Shown here piece by piece: positions 18,826 through 26,802 of a stretch of 64,000 nt of DNA. The stretch covers positions 372,001-436,000 of the forward strand of contig CAZNUW010000001.1 of NCBI GenBank assembly GCA_964576515.1, read 5' to 3'. Position 1 is the stretch's first letter; each line of letters opens with the position of its first letter. The DNA is from SHVO01 sp964576515 (lineage in GTDB: Bacteria > Pseudomonadota > Alphaproteobacteria > Rhodospirillales > Rhodospirillaceae). The notes under the pieces were generated by a model. That model was not told the DNA's origin. It saw nothing but the letters and a program-made list of their open reading frames with translations, and ran no database searches. The position numbers were made by a program, and so were the translations under genes.

Positions 18826-19350
18826 GTGTCGCGCGACGTGTACACCTCAGGGAAAGAACGCTTCTTTTCCAACGACGAAATCATCGTGAGCAAAACGGAT
18901 CTGCGTGGCCGGATCACTTATGCCAACCGCTTGTTCTTAAGCCTCGCCGACCTCGTCGAACGCGACTGTCTCGACCAGCCCCACAACGTCATCCGCCATC
19001 CGGACATGCCCCGGACCATCTTCCACTTCCTGTGGGATTCCATCCAGCAGGGGCGGGAGATCTTCGCCTACGTCAAGAACCGGTCGAAGAACGGCGACCA
19101 CTATTGGGTTTATGCCCACGTGACGCCGTCGTTCGACGCAAACGGGAAGGTCTTCGGCTACCACTCCACGCGCCGAAACCCGGACCGGGACAAACTGCAA
19201 GGCAAAGTCATGCCGCTCTACGCGAAGCTGCTTGAGGTCGAGCGCGGCGCGTCGGAGCGCAAGACGGGCCTTCAACACGGCATCGCCGCCCTCAACGACA
19301 TTCTTCGTACCGAAGGGAAAGCTTACGATGAATATGTCCTCACTCTCTAA
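18826..19350 (+). CDS. Aer-type PAS domain protein
   Basis: 174 residues, cytoplasmic. GTG at 18826 follows GGAGG by 5 nt; the longer frame to 18736 lacks a ribosome site. The PAS domain carries the Aer fingerprint HNVIRHPDMP, then VKNRSKNGDHYWV and GYHSTRRNP, which in Aer bind FAD and sense redox state or oxygen. A helical tail (about 135-174) follows. The gene overlaps the chemoreceptor start by 23 nt, so together they resemble an aerotaxis receptor split in two. Confidence 0.85.
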   Translation: MSRDVYTSGKERFFSNDEIIVSKTDLRGRITYANRLFLSLADLVERDCLDQPHNVIRHPDMPRTIFHFLWDSIQQGREIFAYVKNRSKNGDHYWVYAHVTPSFDANGKVFGYHSTRRNPDRDKLQGKVMPLYAKLLEVERGASERKTGLQHGIAALNDILRTEGKAYDEYVLTL

Positions 19351-20632
19351 AGCGGCCGCGCTGGGAATCGCGACATCGGGCCTGACATCCGGTTCGCTCG
19401 TCTGTGTCCTCGCGGGCGCGCACCCCGGTGTGGGCGTGAGCCTGCTCGCCGTCTCGATCGCCACCAGCGCCGCGGCGTACTTCTTTGCCCGAAAAAGCGC
19501 CGCGCACGTCCGGCGCGTCGCCCACTGCCTCGACGCGATCGACCGCGGCGACCTGGAACCGCGTCTGACGCGGGTTACCGAAAAGGGTGAACTGCTGAAC
19601 CTCGCGGAGGGCGTCAATGCCGCGCTGGATCGCTTGGAGGCCTATGTGCGTGAATCGGCGGCGTCGCTTTTATACGTCAGCCGCAACCAGTACTTCCGCC
19701 TCATCGACGAACGCGGAATGGTGGGTTCGCTCGGCAACGCCGCGCGCGGCACGAACAGCGCCGTGACCGCCATCGCCCGCAAGATTCAGGAGTTCGGCAA
19801 GGTCACGGGCGATTTCGAGGCGACGATGAGTGAAATCGGCGGCTCCCTCGCCGACGCCGCCCAACGGCTGCAAACCAACGCCACGCAGTTGCAGCAGTCC
19901 GCCGCGACATCGGCCGAACGCGGCGCGGCCGTCGCCGCGGCCGCCGAACGCACGGTCACCAACGTTCAGACGGTCGCCTCGGCGGCCGAAGAAATGTCGA
20001 CATCGATCCAGGAGATCAGCCGGCAAACGACGGCCGCGTCGGACATGAGCCAGCGCGCGGTGGATGAAGCCGTGCGCGCGGGCGGCATCGTGCGCGGCCT
20101 GGCGCAGTCCTCCGACAGCATCGGCGTCGTCCTCAAACTGATCACGGAGATCGCGGACCAAACCAACCTTCTGGCCCTCAACGCCACCATCGAAGCCGCG
20201 CGCGCCGGCGACGCCGGCAAGGGCTTCGCGGTCGTCGCGGGCGAGGTGAAGAATCTCGCGACGCAGACCGCCAAGGCCACGGAGGAAATTTCCGGTAAGA
20301 TCTCCGAAATGCAGGGCGCGACCACGAATTCCGTGGAAGCCATTGAAGGGATCGCCAAGACGATGACCGACTTGCGCGCGTCCGCGGGCGCCATCGCGGC
20401 GGCGGTCGAGCGGCAAAACGCGTCGATGCGCGATGTCTCGCGGGGAATCTCCGACGCCGCGACCGGCACCGCGTCGGTTCAGCACGATATCTCACGCGTC
20501 AGCGGCGCGGCGTCGAAAACCGAGAACGACGCCAGCGACGTCATGGGCGTTTCCCGCGACCTCGGCCAGCGCACCCGGGATCTGCAATCCACCATGTCCG
20601 GCTTCGTGACGAACCTGCGCAAGGTGGTCTAA
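19328..20632 (+). CDS. methyl-accepting chemotaxis protein without periplasmic sensor
   Basis: 434 residues. ATG at 19328 lies inside the 3' end of the PAS gene. Two adjacent transmembrane helices (about 5-50) with almost no periplasmic loop lead to a HAMP-like segment (55-105). The long cytoplasmic coiled coil contains the conserved signalling tip DQTNLLALNATIEAARAGD(A)GKGFAVVA (about 250-280). With no sensor of its own it probably receives signal from the overlapping PAS protein and passes it to CheA/CheW. Confidence 0.9.
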   Translation: MNMSSLSKAAALGIATSGLTSGSLVCVLAGAHPGVGVSLLAVSIATSAAAYFFARKSAAHVRRVAHCLDAIDRGDLEPRLTRVTEKGELLNLAEGVNAALDRLEAYVRESAASLLYVSRNQYFRLIDERGMVGSLGNAARGTNSAVTAIARKIQEFGKVTGDFEATMSEIGGSLADAAQRLQTNATQLQQSAATSAERGAAVAAAAERTVTNVQTVASAAEEMSTSIQEISRQTTAASDMSQRAVDEAVRAGGIVRGLAQSSDSIGVVLKLITEIADQTNLLALNATIEAARAGDAGKGFAVVAGEVKNLATQTAKATEEISGKISEMQGATTNSVEAIEGIAKTMTDLRASAGAIAAAVERQNASMRDVSRGISDAATGTASVQHDISRVSGAASKTENDASDVMGVSRDLGQRTRDLQSTMSGFVTNLRKVV

Positions 20633-20913
20633 GGAAACGATCGGTCCAAACGGGCGGGAGAGATTTTTCGCGGCCTACATGATCCAATCAGTGAAACGCG
20701 AACGCGCTCGTTTTCTGGGATTTTGTTGAGATCCGAGCCCGTAGAGCGGATTGCTTCACCAAAGAACCAAGCCCACTTTTCGTTTCCATTCTCCACGTTC
20801 TTTTCAGCGTCGCCTGACGCGGCGCAGCGGTCACCGCTTCCGCCCGCCCGGCATAGTTGGAAACTCGGCCGTTGGATCGACGAGATTTCACAACTCGTCG
20901 GCAGCATCACGCA

Positions 20914-21048
20914 TCAGAAATCACGCATAACCCATACGTATGCGAAAGCCAAACCGAGCCATAGAACGATGAATGCTGCCAGAATAACGAGCACATCGAT
21001 TGCTCGGTCCGGCACGCGATGCAACAGACCTCGGAAACCGTTCCTCAC
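20914..21048 (-). CDS. candidate 44-residue single-pass membrane peptide
   Basis: A GTG-initiated frame not overlapped by any other convincing gene. A basic N-terminus (RNGFRGLLHRVPDR) is followed by one hydrophobic helix (VLVILAAFIVLWLGLAFAYVW) and a short basic/acidic tail. A weak purine-rich ribosome site (GGAAAGGG) lies about 9 nt upstream. It follows the broken HNNxVGR gene on the same strand. Coding status rests on the hydrophobic pattern alone. Confidence 0.4.
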   Translation of the reverse strand: MRNGFRGLLHRVPDRAIDVLVILAAFIVLWLGLAFAYVWVMRDF

Positions 21049-21088
21049 AACCAGCCACCCTTTCCAAAATCCATCTGCCTACCACCGC

Positions 21089-21254
21089 CTAGTACGGCCT
21101 CTTTCGGATCAAGTCTCTTCTCAGCGCGTCAATAATCGCTTCTTCCCCGAGAGGCGGCAAATAGCGACCCACCTGATTGTTGTGTAGGTCCATCAGGCGT
21201 TCGCCTTGACTATTTGACGTTCGGCATGACACCACGGTTTGGCGAACCAGCCAT
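21089..21254 (-). pseudogene. broken small gene with C-terminal DLHNNQVGR motif
   Basis: AAGGAGA and ATG at 21254 give a strong start, but the frame stops after 14 residues (TAG at 21210-21212). A shifted frame across the same bases reads GERLMDLHNNQVGR and continues to RKRPY at 21089. D-x-HNN-x-VGR is a motif seen near the C-terminus of many larger proteins. The picture fits a gene with an internal deletion and frameshift. A 34-residue peptide from ATG at 21193 is the alternative. Confidence 0.45.
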
Positions 21255-21938
21255 GTTCAATCTCCTTTCAAAATGTTGGCAAAATTTCGGTGCAAAAACA
21301 CAAAACCCGCGCGCTGGAAGCGGGCGGGTGCGGATCGGCTTGAAAGCTGTGAACGTGGGCGCTTGAGGCCCAAGGTACACTTTGAAGGGTGCGCCAGACG
21401 GCGATTTTCCGTCAATCGCTTTGCAACGCACCAAAGCGCGCGACGGTCGGAACTTGGAGAATGGGAGAAGATGGTGCCCAGGGCCGTCATCATATTCGCG
21501 GCGTAAGCAATTGATTTTTCTAGGCCGATTTCTTGGCCCCTTCGCCGATACCAACTCTCCTACCCCCGAATTGAACGGCTGCAGGCGGACGACGGCGGAC
21601 ACCGTTTTTCGTACCAACACCACACCGCGCACAAGTTGTAGCAAACGAAAATATTTTTGCCGCGCGCTCCTTGGACCAGTCCCTCTTCGCTCAATCAAAT
21701 AAATCGATGCGAGTTTTATTCTCGGAGAGTAACTGAATTCGTTACTTTGCGCGAACGCACTAAGGACAATGAGTGTGGCGGAGAGGGGAGTCCGTCACAC
21801 TCTGCGTACCCCTCCCCGTACCCCTGCGCAGACCTTGGATTGGGCGGCACAGCTTAGGATATTGCCGAGCCTCAACATGGGCGGCCGGTGCGGCTCCCTT
21901 CGGAAAGTCGCGTACGAACACCGGATATACTGTGGATA
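21255..21938. other. 684-nt stretch without a convincing gene
   Basis: Frames on both strands (the longest on minus, 21210-21698) are Arg/Pro/Ser-rich, lack ribosome sites and look like non-coding translation. The stretch includes a 17-bp sequence at 21469-21485 found again at 41498-41514 beside the integrase. Base composition is locally more A+T-rich than the flanks. Confidence 0.5.
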
Positions 21939-21965
21939 TTGACAAAGAGTTGATCGAGCCTATGT
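21939..21965 (+). promoter_or_regulatory. CTTGAC-class promoter for the 54-residue membrane gene
   Basis: TTGAC (21939-21943), a 16-nt spacer and CTATGT (21960-21965) lie 25 nt before ATG, with GGAGGTGA between. Confidence 0.55.
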
Positions 21966-21989
21966 CTCGCGCCGGGAGGTGATGACTCT

Positions 21990-22154
21990 ATGGCTCCGCT
22001 TCTCTGCGGCTTTGTTGGCGGCCTGTTGGGTGCCTATTGGGGCTTCAAAGGAGAATGGCCCGCTGTGACGATTATTGTGTTCGCGTGCGTCGGGTTCGCC
22101 CTGGCCTACGGCGCGGCGCTCGGCCTCGTCATCAAGAGTCTTGCCGGAATCTGA
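21990..22154 (+). CDS. 54-residue membrane protein
   Basis: ATG follows GGGAGGTGA at good spacing. Two hydrophobic helices (about 3-18, Gly-rich, and 24-47) are separated by FKGEWPA, giving a hairpin in the inner membrane. I do not recognise it. The strong ribosome site and its own promoter support expression. Confidence 0.65.
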   Translation: MAPLLCGFVGGLLGAYWGFKGEWPAVTIIVFACVGFALAYGAALGLVIKSLAGI

Positions 22155-22262
22155 TTGATCGCCGAAGTCGCCCCGATAACGTTCGCAGCGACTTAAGTTT
22201 ACGCATCACGTTCGCTTCGCGCGCGATCTCAGATGCAAGCCGCTAATCCAATTCCTGCCCTG

Positions 22263-22661
22263 CTAGCGCGCTGCGGTGGAGAGGAAATGGAACATTTCAG
22301 TGGGGATCGTTGCCGAGTCTTCCTGCGCCGCGAAGTCCTCCTTCGCCTCAGGCGTGGTGGAGCAGGCCGGCAGTTGCTTGCGAAATCCCTCAGGGTCTCG
22401 CAGGTAATTCTCCCAGCAGTTCTTCAAGGCTTTCGACGTGTCGCGGCCGGACGGCACCTGGCAGAACTGCGCCGGGGAAACCATCCGCGGCAACGACATC
22501 AGCTTCGGCCTGGCCTTTATGACCGGGCAAAGCTGCCGTTCAGACTGGAAGGAATTGCCAAGCGAGGGCGCGGATGCCGTCGCCCCCGACGCAAAAATAA
22601 GGGATGCCGAGAAAAGGACGGCCGCCATTTCCACCAAGGCCGGCCTTGTGCTGCGCGTCAT
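22263..22661 (-). CDS. small secreted protein of unknown function
   Basis: 132 residues. Start at 22661 behind GGAGG; signal peptide to about residue 31 (ATA-SAPS). The mature part has three Cys (CPVIK, QFCQVP, NCWENYLRDP, LPACS give four in total) and Lys/Glu-rich segments, suggesting a disulphide-stabilised periplasmic protein. It has a TTTCCTA-class promoter of its own, divergent from the MKRF gene. No function can be assigned. Confidence 0.68.
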   Translation of the reverse strand: MTRSTRPALVEMAAVLFSASLIFASGATASAPSLGNSFQSERQLCPVIKARPKLMSLPRMVSPAQFCQVPSGRDTSKALKNCWENYLRDPEGFRKQLPACSTTPEAKEDFAAQEDSATIPTEMFHFLSTAAR

Positions 22662-22747
22662 GAATACCTCCTCCGTCGGTCGTATCCTGGAGAACCGAAT
22701 CCATGTGTCTTGCAAGCCGGTTACAGACCCGGATTGTTCGCCCGGCG

Positions 22748-22776
22748 AGATAGGAAACGGGCTTTTTCGGGTCAAG
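22748..22776 (-). promoter_or_regulatory. stress-island promoter (TTTCCTA class), minus strand
   Basis: On the minus strand CTTGAC (22771-22776), 17-nt spacer and CTATCT (22748-22753) within TTTCCTATCTCG. It precedes the secreted protein gene by about 85 nt. Confidence 0.6.
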
Positions 22777-22805
22777 GCCTCGGGCAAAATTTTTTGCGTC
22801 CGCCT

Positions 22806-22833
22806 CTTGACGCCGTCAGCCCATTTCCTAATT
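22806..22833 (+). promoter_or_regulatory. stress-island promoter (TTTCCTA class)
   Basis: CTTGAC (22806-22811), 16-nt spacer, CTAATT (22828-22833) within TTTCCTAATTCG. It is divergent from the promoter at 22748-22776, 30 nt away, and lies 65 nt before the MKRF gene. Confidence 0.6.
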
Positions 22834-22897
22834 CGCTGCCGATCGGTCCCGGTGAGGGCCGACGTGTTTCATTGTTGGCCTAATCATGGGTGGCTCT

Positions 22898-23206
22898 ATG
22901 AAAAGGTTTCAGTGCAGTTACGTCGCCGGCGAGCGGCCTCAGTCCATAGAAATCTGGGCGAAAGACCCCCAGGAAGCCGTCTGTGCCGCCATTGAACAGA
23001 TTGGCGAGTCCGACTATCGGCGCATGGAGATTTCAGACGAGCACGGAATGATCTATTTCCGTCAGGGTCCTTCGCGCTGCATCCCGACATTCCGCAAGTT
23101 CGTCAGAACCCTAAAGCCGTATGTCGTCCGCTCGGGCATCGAAGTCCGGCCTTCTGCGGCGATATCGGGAAAGCCGGCGCCAGAGACGCAGCGCCTGGCT
23201 TCTTGA
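22898..23206 (+). CDS. MKR[YF]-C family small protein, paralogue 1
   Basis: 102 residues, cytoplasmic. Start at the second Met (MKRFQCSY), matching two paralogues in this window (24760-24966 and 33832-34029) that begin MKRY-C-F. The first 60 residues align: a beta strand, an acidic helix (AKDPQEAVCAAIEQ) and a second strand pair. A 40-residue basic extension is unique to this copy. Function unknown; all three copies lie in the stress island. Confidence 0.68.
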   Translation: MKRFQCSYVAGERPQSIEIWAKDPQEAVCAAIEQIGESDYRRMEISDEHGMIYFRQGPSRCIPTFRKFVRTLKPYVVRSGIEVRPSAAISGKPAPETQRLAS

Positions 23207-23297
23207 GGCGGCTTGCTTCATCACCGGGGCGTAGTATCCGCCAGCTGATTCACCGCCGAAGCGGATTTGCCGCCCCCGGTTTCAAGACATTGCTGCG

Positions 23298-23582
23298 CTA
23301 GTGGCGTTGAGCGGGCGGATCGCCTAGCCGCCGGTTGACGGGATTCTCTTCGGCGTCCTGGAGATCCTGCCGGACTTCCGTCAGTGCCCCAATCCACTTA
23401 TCCCGGTCAACTTGCGGAAGTTGATCCCACGAGACGAAAGTGTGTGTCGTGCCGAGCCCGAAGTATTTGACGAGCTCGCCGTAAGTGATGTGAGCGAAGC
23501 GCTCCGCTGCATCGCGGTCGGCCAGGGCCGCCTTCGTGGCGGTCCCCGGCATCCAATGGGGCACGTGCGGTTTGTCGCTCAC
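23298..23582 (-). CDS. unknown 94-residue protein coupled to hemerythrin
   Basis: GTG start overlaps the hemerythrin stop (GTGA), so it is translated from the same message. Soluble, with the motif ERFAHITYGELVKYFGLG and WDQLPQVDRDKW; the family is not recognised by me. It may work with the hemerythrin, but only location suggests so. Confidence 0.65.
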   Translation of the reverse strand: MSDKPHVPHWMPGTATKAALADRDAAERFAHITYGELVKYFGLGTTHTFVSWDQLPQVDRDKWIGALTEVRQDLQDAEENPVNRRLGDPPAQRH

Positions 23583-24103
23583 GCCCGAGCTCCGGCGCGC
23601 TGAAGAGCGTCGGCCTTCATCGTCGTCATGACGGGTGGAGGGAGCCGGTCCTCGTCGATTTCCGAAAGCAGTTCCTTCTTTCGCGCGGCCATCTGTTCGC
23701 CGAGCGCGTCAAGGTCGACGCCTTTGCTTTTCGCTTGGGCGAATACGCCGTCGCGCTTTTCTTCTTCTTTGACGTGGTGCTTGATCTCCTCGGAGAGCAC
23801 TTTCACTTTCGCGTCATAATACTCGTCGTCGGGGGAGCCATGCTCCAACTCGGCGATGAGCATCTTCGCGCCGTCGTGTTCAACCGCGGCTTCATCCATC
23901 ATGTCATCTTCCACGCCGGCTTCGCGGCAGGCCGGATAGAAGATTTCTTCTTCGAGCATGGCGTGAACGATGAGTTCGAGGCAGATTTTTTTGGCGATGT
24001 CGGCTTTCTTTCCGCGCGCCTTTTCGTATTTTTCAAAAAGCTCTTCGACCTTGCGATGGTCGGCTTTCAGCATTTCGACCGCGTTCATTTTTGCTTTGGC
24101 CAC
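23579..24103 (-). CDS. hemerythrin HHE-domain protein
   Basis: 174 residues, four-helix di-iron protein. Iron-ligand pattern: His in ADHRKVEELF, His and Glu in ELIVHAMLEEEIFYPA, His in VEHDGAKMLIAELEH, and the HHVKEEE motif. A Lys/Glu-rich helical tail extends from about 130. GTG at 24103 behind GGGAGA is preferred; a longer frame to 24253 adds an unlikely leader. Such proteins bind oxygen or NO, or protect from oxidative stress. First gene of a two-gene operon. Confidence 0.88.
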   Translation of the reverse strand: MAKAKMNAVEMLKADHRKVEELFEKYEKARGKKADIAKKICLELIVHAMLEEEIFYPACREAGVEDDMMDEAAVEHDGAKMLIAELEHGSPDDEYYDAKVKVLSEEIKHHVKEEEKRDGVFAQAKSKGVDLDALGEQMAARKKELLSEIDEDRLPPPVMTTMKADALQRAGARA

Positions 24104-24232
24104 CGGTGCGTCTCCCTGGGTGATGGGCTTGAGGATGTAACGTGAAAACCCCCGGCCATTGTTCCGCTCCTGCGCGGCCTCGCAGCCGTGGAACAAAGGA
24201 ATTTGAGAACCAGTTGCACCGCTGGAGGTCCT

Positions 24233-24550
24233 ATGATCTCGCATCTCGTGCAATTGCTGCTTCCGGTCAGGGATAACAATAATCGGCCAATCCCCGATTC
24301 GGCTTATGAGGAGATCAAGCGGGAGTTGGTGATCCGGTACGGGGGCGTGACCGCCTTCACCCGCGCGCCGGCCGAGGGCGTTTGGGCTGCCTCATCCGGT
24401 GCCCGCCAAGAGGAAGACGTCGTCATCGTCGAAGTCATGACGCCGGATCTCGACACGGCCTGGTGGGGACGATTTCGCAAGCAGCTGGAGAAAGCCCTAG
24501 GTCAGGAGGAAATCGTCGTCCGCGCCTTTCCGATTCGAATCCTGAAATAA
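24233..24550 (+). CDS. conserved-looking small protein of unknown function
   Basis: 105 residues. ATG follows GGAGG. Compact alpha/beta pattern: strand (HLVQLLLPV), helix (DSAYEEIKRELVIRYGG), strand (VVIVEVMTPD), amphipathic helix (WWGRFRKQLEKALGQEEI), strand. This resembles a ferredoxin-like fold. No catalytic motif seen. Divergent from the hemerythrin operon. Confidence 0.62.
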   Translation: MISHLVQLLLPVRDNNNRPIPDSAYEEIKRELVIRYGGVTAFTRAPAEGVWAASSGARQEEDVVIVEVMTPDLDTAWWGRFRKQLEKALGQEEIVVRAFPIRILK

Positions 24551-24608
24551 CCCGGGCGGAATCGGACGCGAACGGGAAAGCTTCCCGTAGGACGTGCCGT
24601 ATCCCCCT

Positions 24609-24636
24609 CTTGACGGGTCGCCAGTTCACCCCAGAT
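24609..24636 (+). promoter_or_regulatory. sigma-32-like promoter
   Basis: CTTGAC (24609-24614), 14-nt spacer, CCCCAGAT (24629-24636), close to the E. coli heat-shock consensus CTTGAAA-N13/14-CCCCATnT. It lies 124 nt before the second MKRY gene. Confidence 0.5.
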
Positions 24637-24759
24637 TCGTGCGCGGCGCTCGAGTGCACACCTCCGGCGCGAGACAGTGCCTTTCGCGGCGCCCTCTGCA
24701 AAGCCAGGCCGTCTCGGGCGCCGCCGGAACTTTTTGGCATGCGACGATGAGACTGAGCG

Positions 24760-24966
24760 ATGAAGCGATACAGTTGCGTGTTTCGGACCTTGTCCGTTTC
24801 AGTGGCTGTTGAGATCGACGCCCTCGACGCCAATGAGGCGTATCGCGCGGCCCTAGAACTCCATTCCGTACAATTTGTCGAAGCCGAAGTCTGGGACGAA
24901 ACCGGCCTGGTGCGCTCCATAAGAATCGTTCCCGTCAGCGCGCCCAGCGTCAGAACTATAGAATGA
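24760..24966 (+). CDS. MKR[YF]-C family small protein, paralogue 2
   Basis: 68 residues. Shares with paralogue 3 the frame MKRYxCxFR, an IDAxDAxxAxxxA helix and the segment AE(V/I)WDETGLVR. Predicted small alpha/beta protein; function unknown. No strong ribosome site precedes ATG, as with paralogue 3. Confidence 0.68.
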   Translation: MKRYSCVFRTLSVSVAVEIDALDANEAYRAALELHSVQFVEAEVWDETGLVRSIRIVPVSAPSVRTIE

Positions 24967-25404
24967 CGAACTGCAGGTTGCATTTGGGCGAAGCCCCTCC
25001 GCGCAGGGGAACGCGGAGGGGCCGCGCTACGCCCATTGGATTTTGGGGGCTTGGGGGGATATCCAACAGGCGCCTAAAAGCAGGCCCGATCGCGGGCCTC
25101 TTTCGGGCAGAGATGTAGGAAACGCATTTGCGAAATGGAACAAGCGCTGCGCGATGCGTGCGGTTGCATCGCGCACGCGGGAGTCCGGGTTGTTCACTTT
25201 TGCTTGTGGCCGTTCTTGAGGCGCGCCGCCGCCCGCCGCTCTCTCGTAGTGGCAAGAAGATCCGCCAAATTTTTTTGGTGGCCCAAATATTTGACTTTCC
25301 GCGAAAAATTTCGCCGAAGCGCATCATAGAAACTGCCACCCCCTTGACAGATATCACCGGGAATTTAGCTCCCCAAAATCGGCCGCTATTTTGGGAGGAC
25401 AACC
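24967..25404. other. 438-nt intergenic region with hairpin and promoter
   Basis: A perfect 10-bp GC hairpin (24994-25003 with 25012-25021) lies 28 nt after the MKRY gene and may end its transcript, though no T-run follows. The rest has no convincing gene. A CTTGAC promoter lies near the right end (25343-25370). Confidence 0.5.
25343..25370 (+). promoter_or_regulatory. CTTGAC-class promoter of the first DUF1566 gene
   Basis: CTTGAC (25343-25348), 16-nt spacer, TTAGCT (25365-25370), 35 nt before ATG, with GGGAGGAC as ribosome site. Confidence 0.55.
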
Positions 25405-25905
25405 ATGTCATTAAGAGTTTTACTTTTGAGTTCCGTATTGATGTGCAGTGCATCCGCCGCTTATGCCGCGTGCACATTCGAGCCCCGCATTCCGACCTCG
25501 CGTTATGAGATCACGGGCGCCCAAGTTTTCGACAAGGAAACCAAATTGACCTGGCAGCGCTGCAGCGTCGGCCAGAAGTGGATCGAAGGCCTCGGCTGCA
25601 CAGGCACGCCGCAGGAACTGTCCTGGACGCAGGCCAAGAAACTGGATGGCACATGGCGACTGCCAACGAAGGATGAATTGGACACCCTGGTGTCCGACGC
25701 CTGCCTTCGCAGTGCCAACGCAGAAGCCTTTCCAGGTTTCACGCTCCAGCACCCCAACTACTGGAGTAGCACCGAGACGTCTCCGGGGCTCACCTGGATC
25801 GTGAATCTCACCAGCGGCGCTCAATTTAACGCGCTTCAATCGTCGAGCAACTCGGTCATGCTGGTGCAGGGTCCGAATCAGCAGGTCGCGACGAATTCAA
25901 AATAG
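25405..25905 (+). CDS. secreted DUF1566 (Lcl C-terminal-like) protein, copy 1
   Basis: 166 residues; signal peptide to about residue 21 (YAA-CTF). The mature part is a single DUF1566 domain: RYEITGAQVFDKETKLTWQRCSVGQ opening (positions 33-57), WTQAKK helix, WRLPTKDELDTLV, FPGF and YWSSTE. Cys residues are placed as in its paralogue at 26803-27294, so disulphides are likely. The domain is common in surface and periplasmic proteins; its ligand is unknown. Confidence 0.82.
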   Translation: MSLRVLLLSSVLMCSASAAYAACTFEPRIPTSRYEITGAQVFDKETKLTWQRCSVGQKWIEGLGCTGTPQELSWTQAKKLDGTWRLPTKDELDTLVSDACLRSANAEAFPGFTLQHPNYWSSTETSPGLTWIVNLTSGAQFNALQSSSNSVMLVQGPNQQVATNSK

Positions 25906-25916
25906 CCTGTAAGAGA

Positions 25917-25942
25917 CGGGGCTCATGACAGCGTGAGCCCCG
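25917..25942. terminator. hairpin between convergent genes
   Basis: A perfect 9-bp stem (25917-25925 with 25934-25942) with 8-nt loop lies 11 nt after the DUF1566 stop and 21 nt from the stop of the convergent gene. There is no T-run on either side, so it is a possible bidirectional terminator. Confidence 0.5.
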
Positions 25943-25963
25943 CCATGCCCGTAGCAAAATCCA

Positions 25964-26317
25964 TCATCCGAGCGACGCGGGCCCGCGCAAGATCGGCTCC
26001 TGCAAAAGCGGATGCACGGTGGTCTTATAGAGGTTGAGCACTTCCTGGTGTGCCTGCGCCTGGCAGCCAGAGGGCTCGGCGCGCCGCTGGTCCAGGGCAG
26101 CGCGGATATCCTCCGAAGAAATTTGTTTTCCCGTTTCTCGACTGAGCACCTGGGCGAGCCGGAGTTCCTCGATCAAGGTTGCGCGCTGTCCCTCGCATTT
26201 CTCGGCGGCGACAAGCGCGAGGAAATAAGGGTGAGATTCAACTTTAGTCTCGGCGATGACCGGCGTGGACAGGATGAGGGTCGCCAAGACGATCAGAAAT
26301 ATCGTGCGCAGTCCCAT
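25964..26317 (-). CDS. small secreted helical protein of unknown function
   Basis: 117 residues; ATG after AGGAGGC. Signal peptide to about residue 22 (VIA-ETK). The mature part is helical and charged, with two Cys (EKCEGQ, SGCQAQ) that could pair. It is not a family I recognise. Its own promoter lies at 26365-26392. Confidence 0.65.
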   Translation of the reverse strand: MGLRTIFLIVLATLILSTPVIAETKVESHPYFLALVAAEKCEGQRATLIEELRLAQVLSRETGKQISSEDIRAALDQRRAEPSGCQAQAHQEVLNLYKTTVHPLLQEPILRGPASLG

Positions 26318-26364
26318 GCTTGCCTCCTAGATTCGCTCTTACCTCCTTCAATGAGCGCGAAGAA

Positions 26365-26392
26365 AGTTAGGAGACCGCGGTTCCTTTTCAAC
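26365..26392 (-). promoter_or_regulatory. minus-strand promoter for the 117-residue gene
   Basis: On the minus strand GTTGAA (26387-26392), 16-nt spacer, CTAACT (26365-26370), 48 nt before ATG. Confidence 0.5.
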
Positions 26393-26407
26393 TCCCTCGC
26401 CCGGGGG

Positions 26408-26436
26408 CTTGACGGAAAAAATTCCCTTTCCTAGAT
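26408..26436 (+). promoter_or_regulatory. stress-island promoter (TTTCCTA class) with no adjacent gene
   Basis: CTTGAC (26408-26413), 17-nt spacer, CTAGAT (26431-26436) within TTTCCTAGATCG. The next plus-strand gene starts 367 nt away and has a nearer promoter of its own, so this one may drive an untranslated RNA. Confidence 0.55.
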
Positions 26437-26802
26437 CGCCTCTTGCCAGGCAACGGTGGCTTGGCAATAGCCCGACCCTGAGGGCGAGCCGGTGCGGCCC
26501 CGATCTCACGAGGGGACTGTGGACGTATCGGTGATGGGAGTGTTTTCTACGGTGGCCGCTTAAGCCCTTTCATGGCCGCCTGGTGCCCGCCCCCTTGGCA
26601 CCACACTCTCCGGCGAGCGTCCCACGGCTCCCGCCTCAGGGCCGGTGCCGGCGATGATTACTCGCATCTCCCCACTTGACCACAGCGTGGACAAAATTAT
26701 CTCGCCCCTCGGTTAGACGATTCGCCGTCTCTGGCGCCGCCCTTTCTCGTGAGCGCGTGTGGACGCGATGCGTCGTTCACATCATTTTTGGAGGGACCGA
26801 TT
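26437..26802. other. 366-nt gap, possible non-coding transcript
   Basis: No frame with a ribosome site and plausible composition. The gap lies between a promoter pointing in and a second promoter (26675-26702). Several short GC inverted repeats occur (for example GGTGCC/GGCACC around 26582-26604). Confidence 0.4.
26675..26702 (+). promoter_or_regulatory. promoter of the second DUF1566 gene
   Basis: CTTGAC (26675-26680), 16-nt spacer, TTATCT (26697-26702), 101 nt before ATG. Confidence 0.5.

Noticed and set aside
21210..21698. A 162-codon minus-strand gene
   Set aside because: Only the last 15 codons have a ribosome site; upstream residues are compositionally random.
24121..24170. EcfG promoter for the hemerythrin operon (minus strand)
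   Set aside because: GGAAC and CGTT are present, but the spacer is 18 nt, one more than the accepted 16-17.
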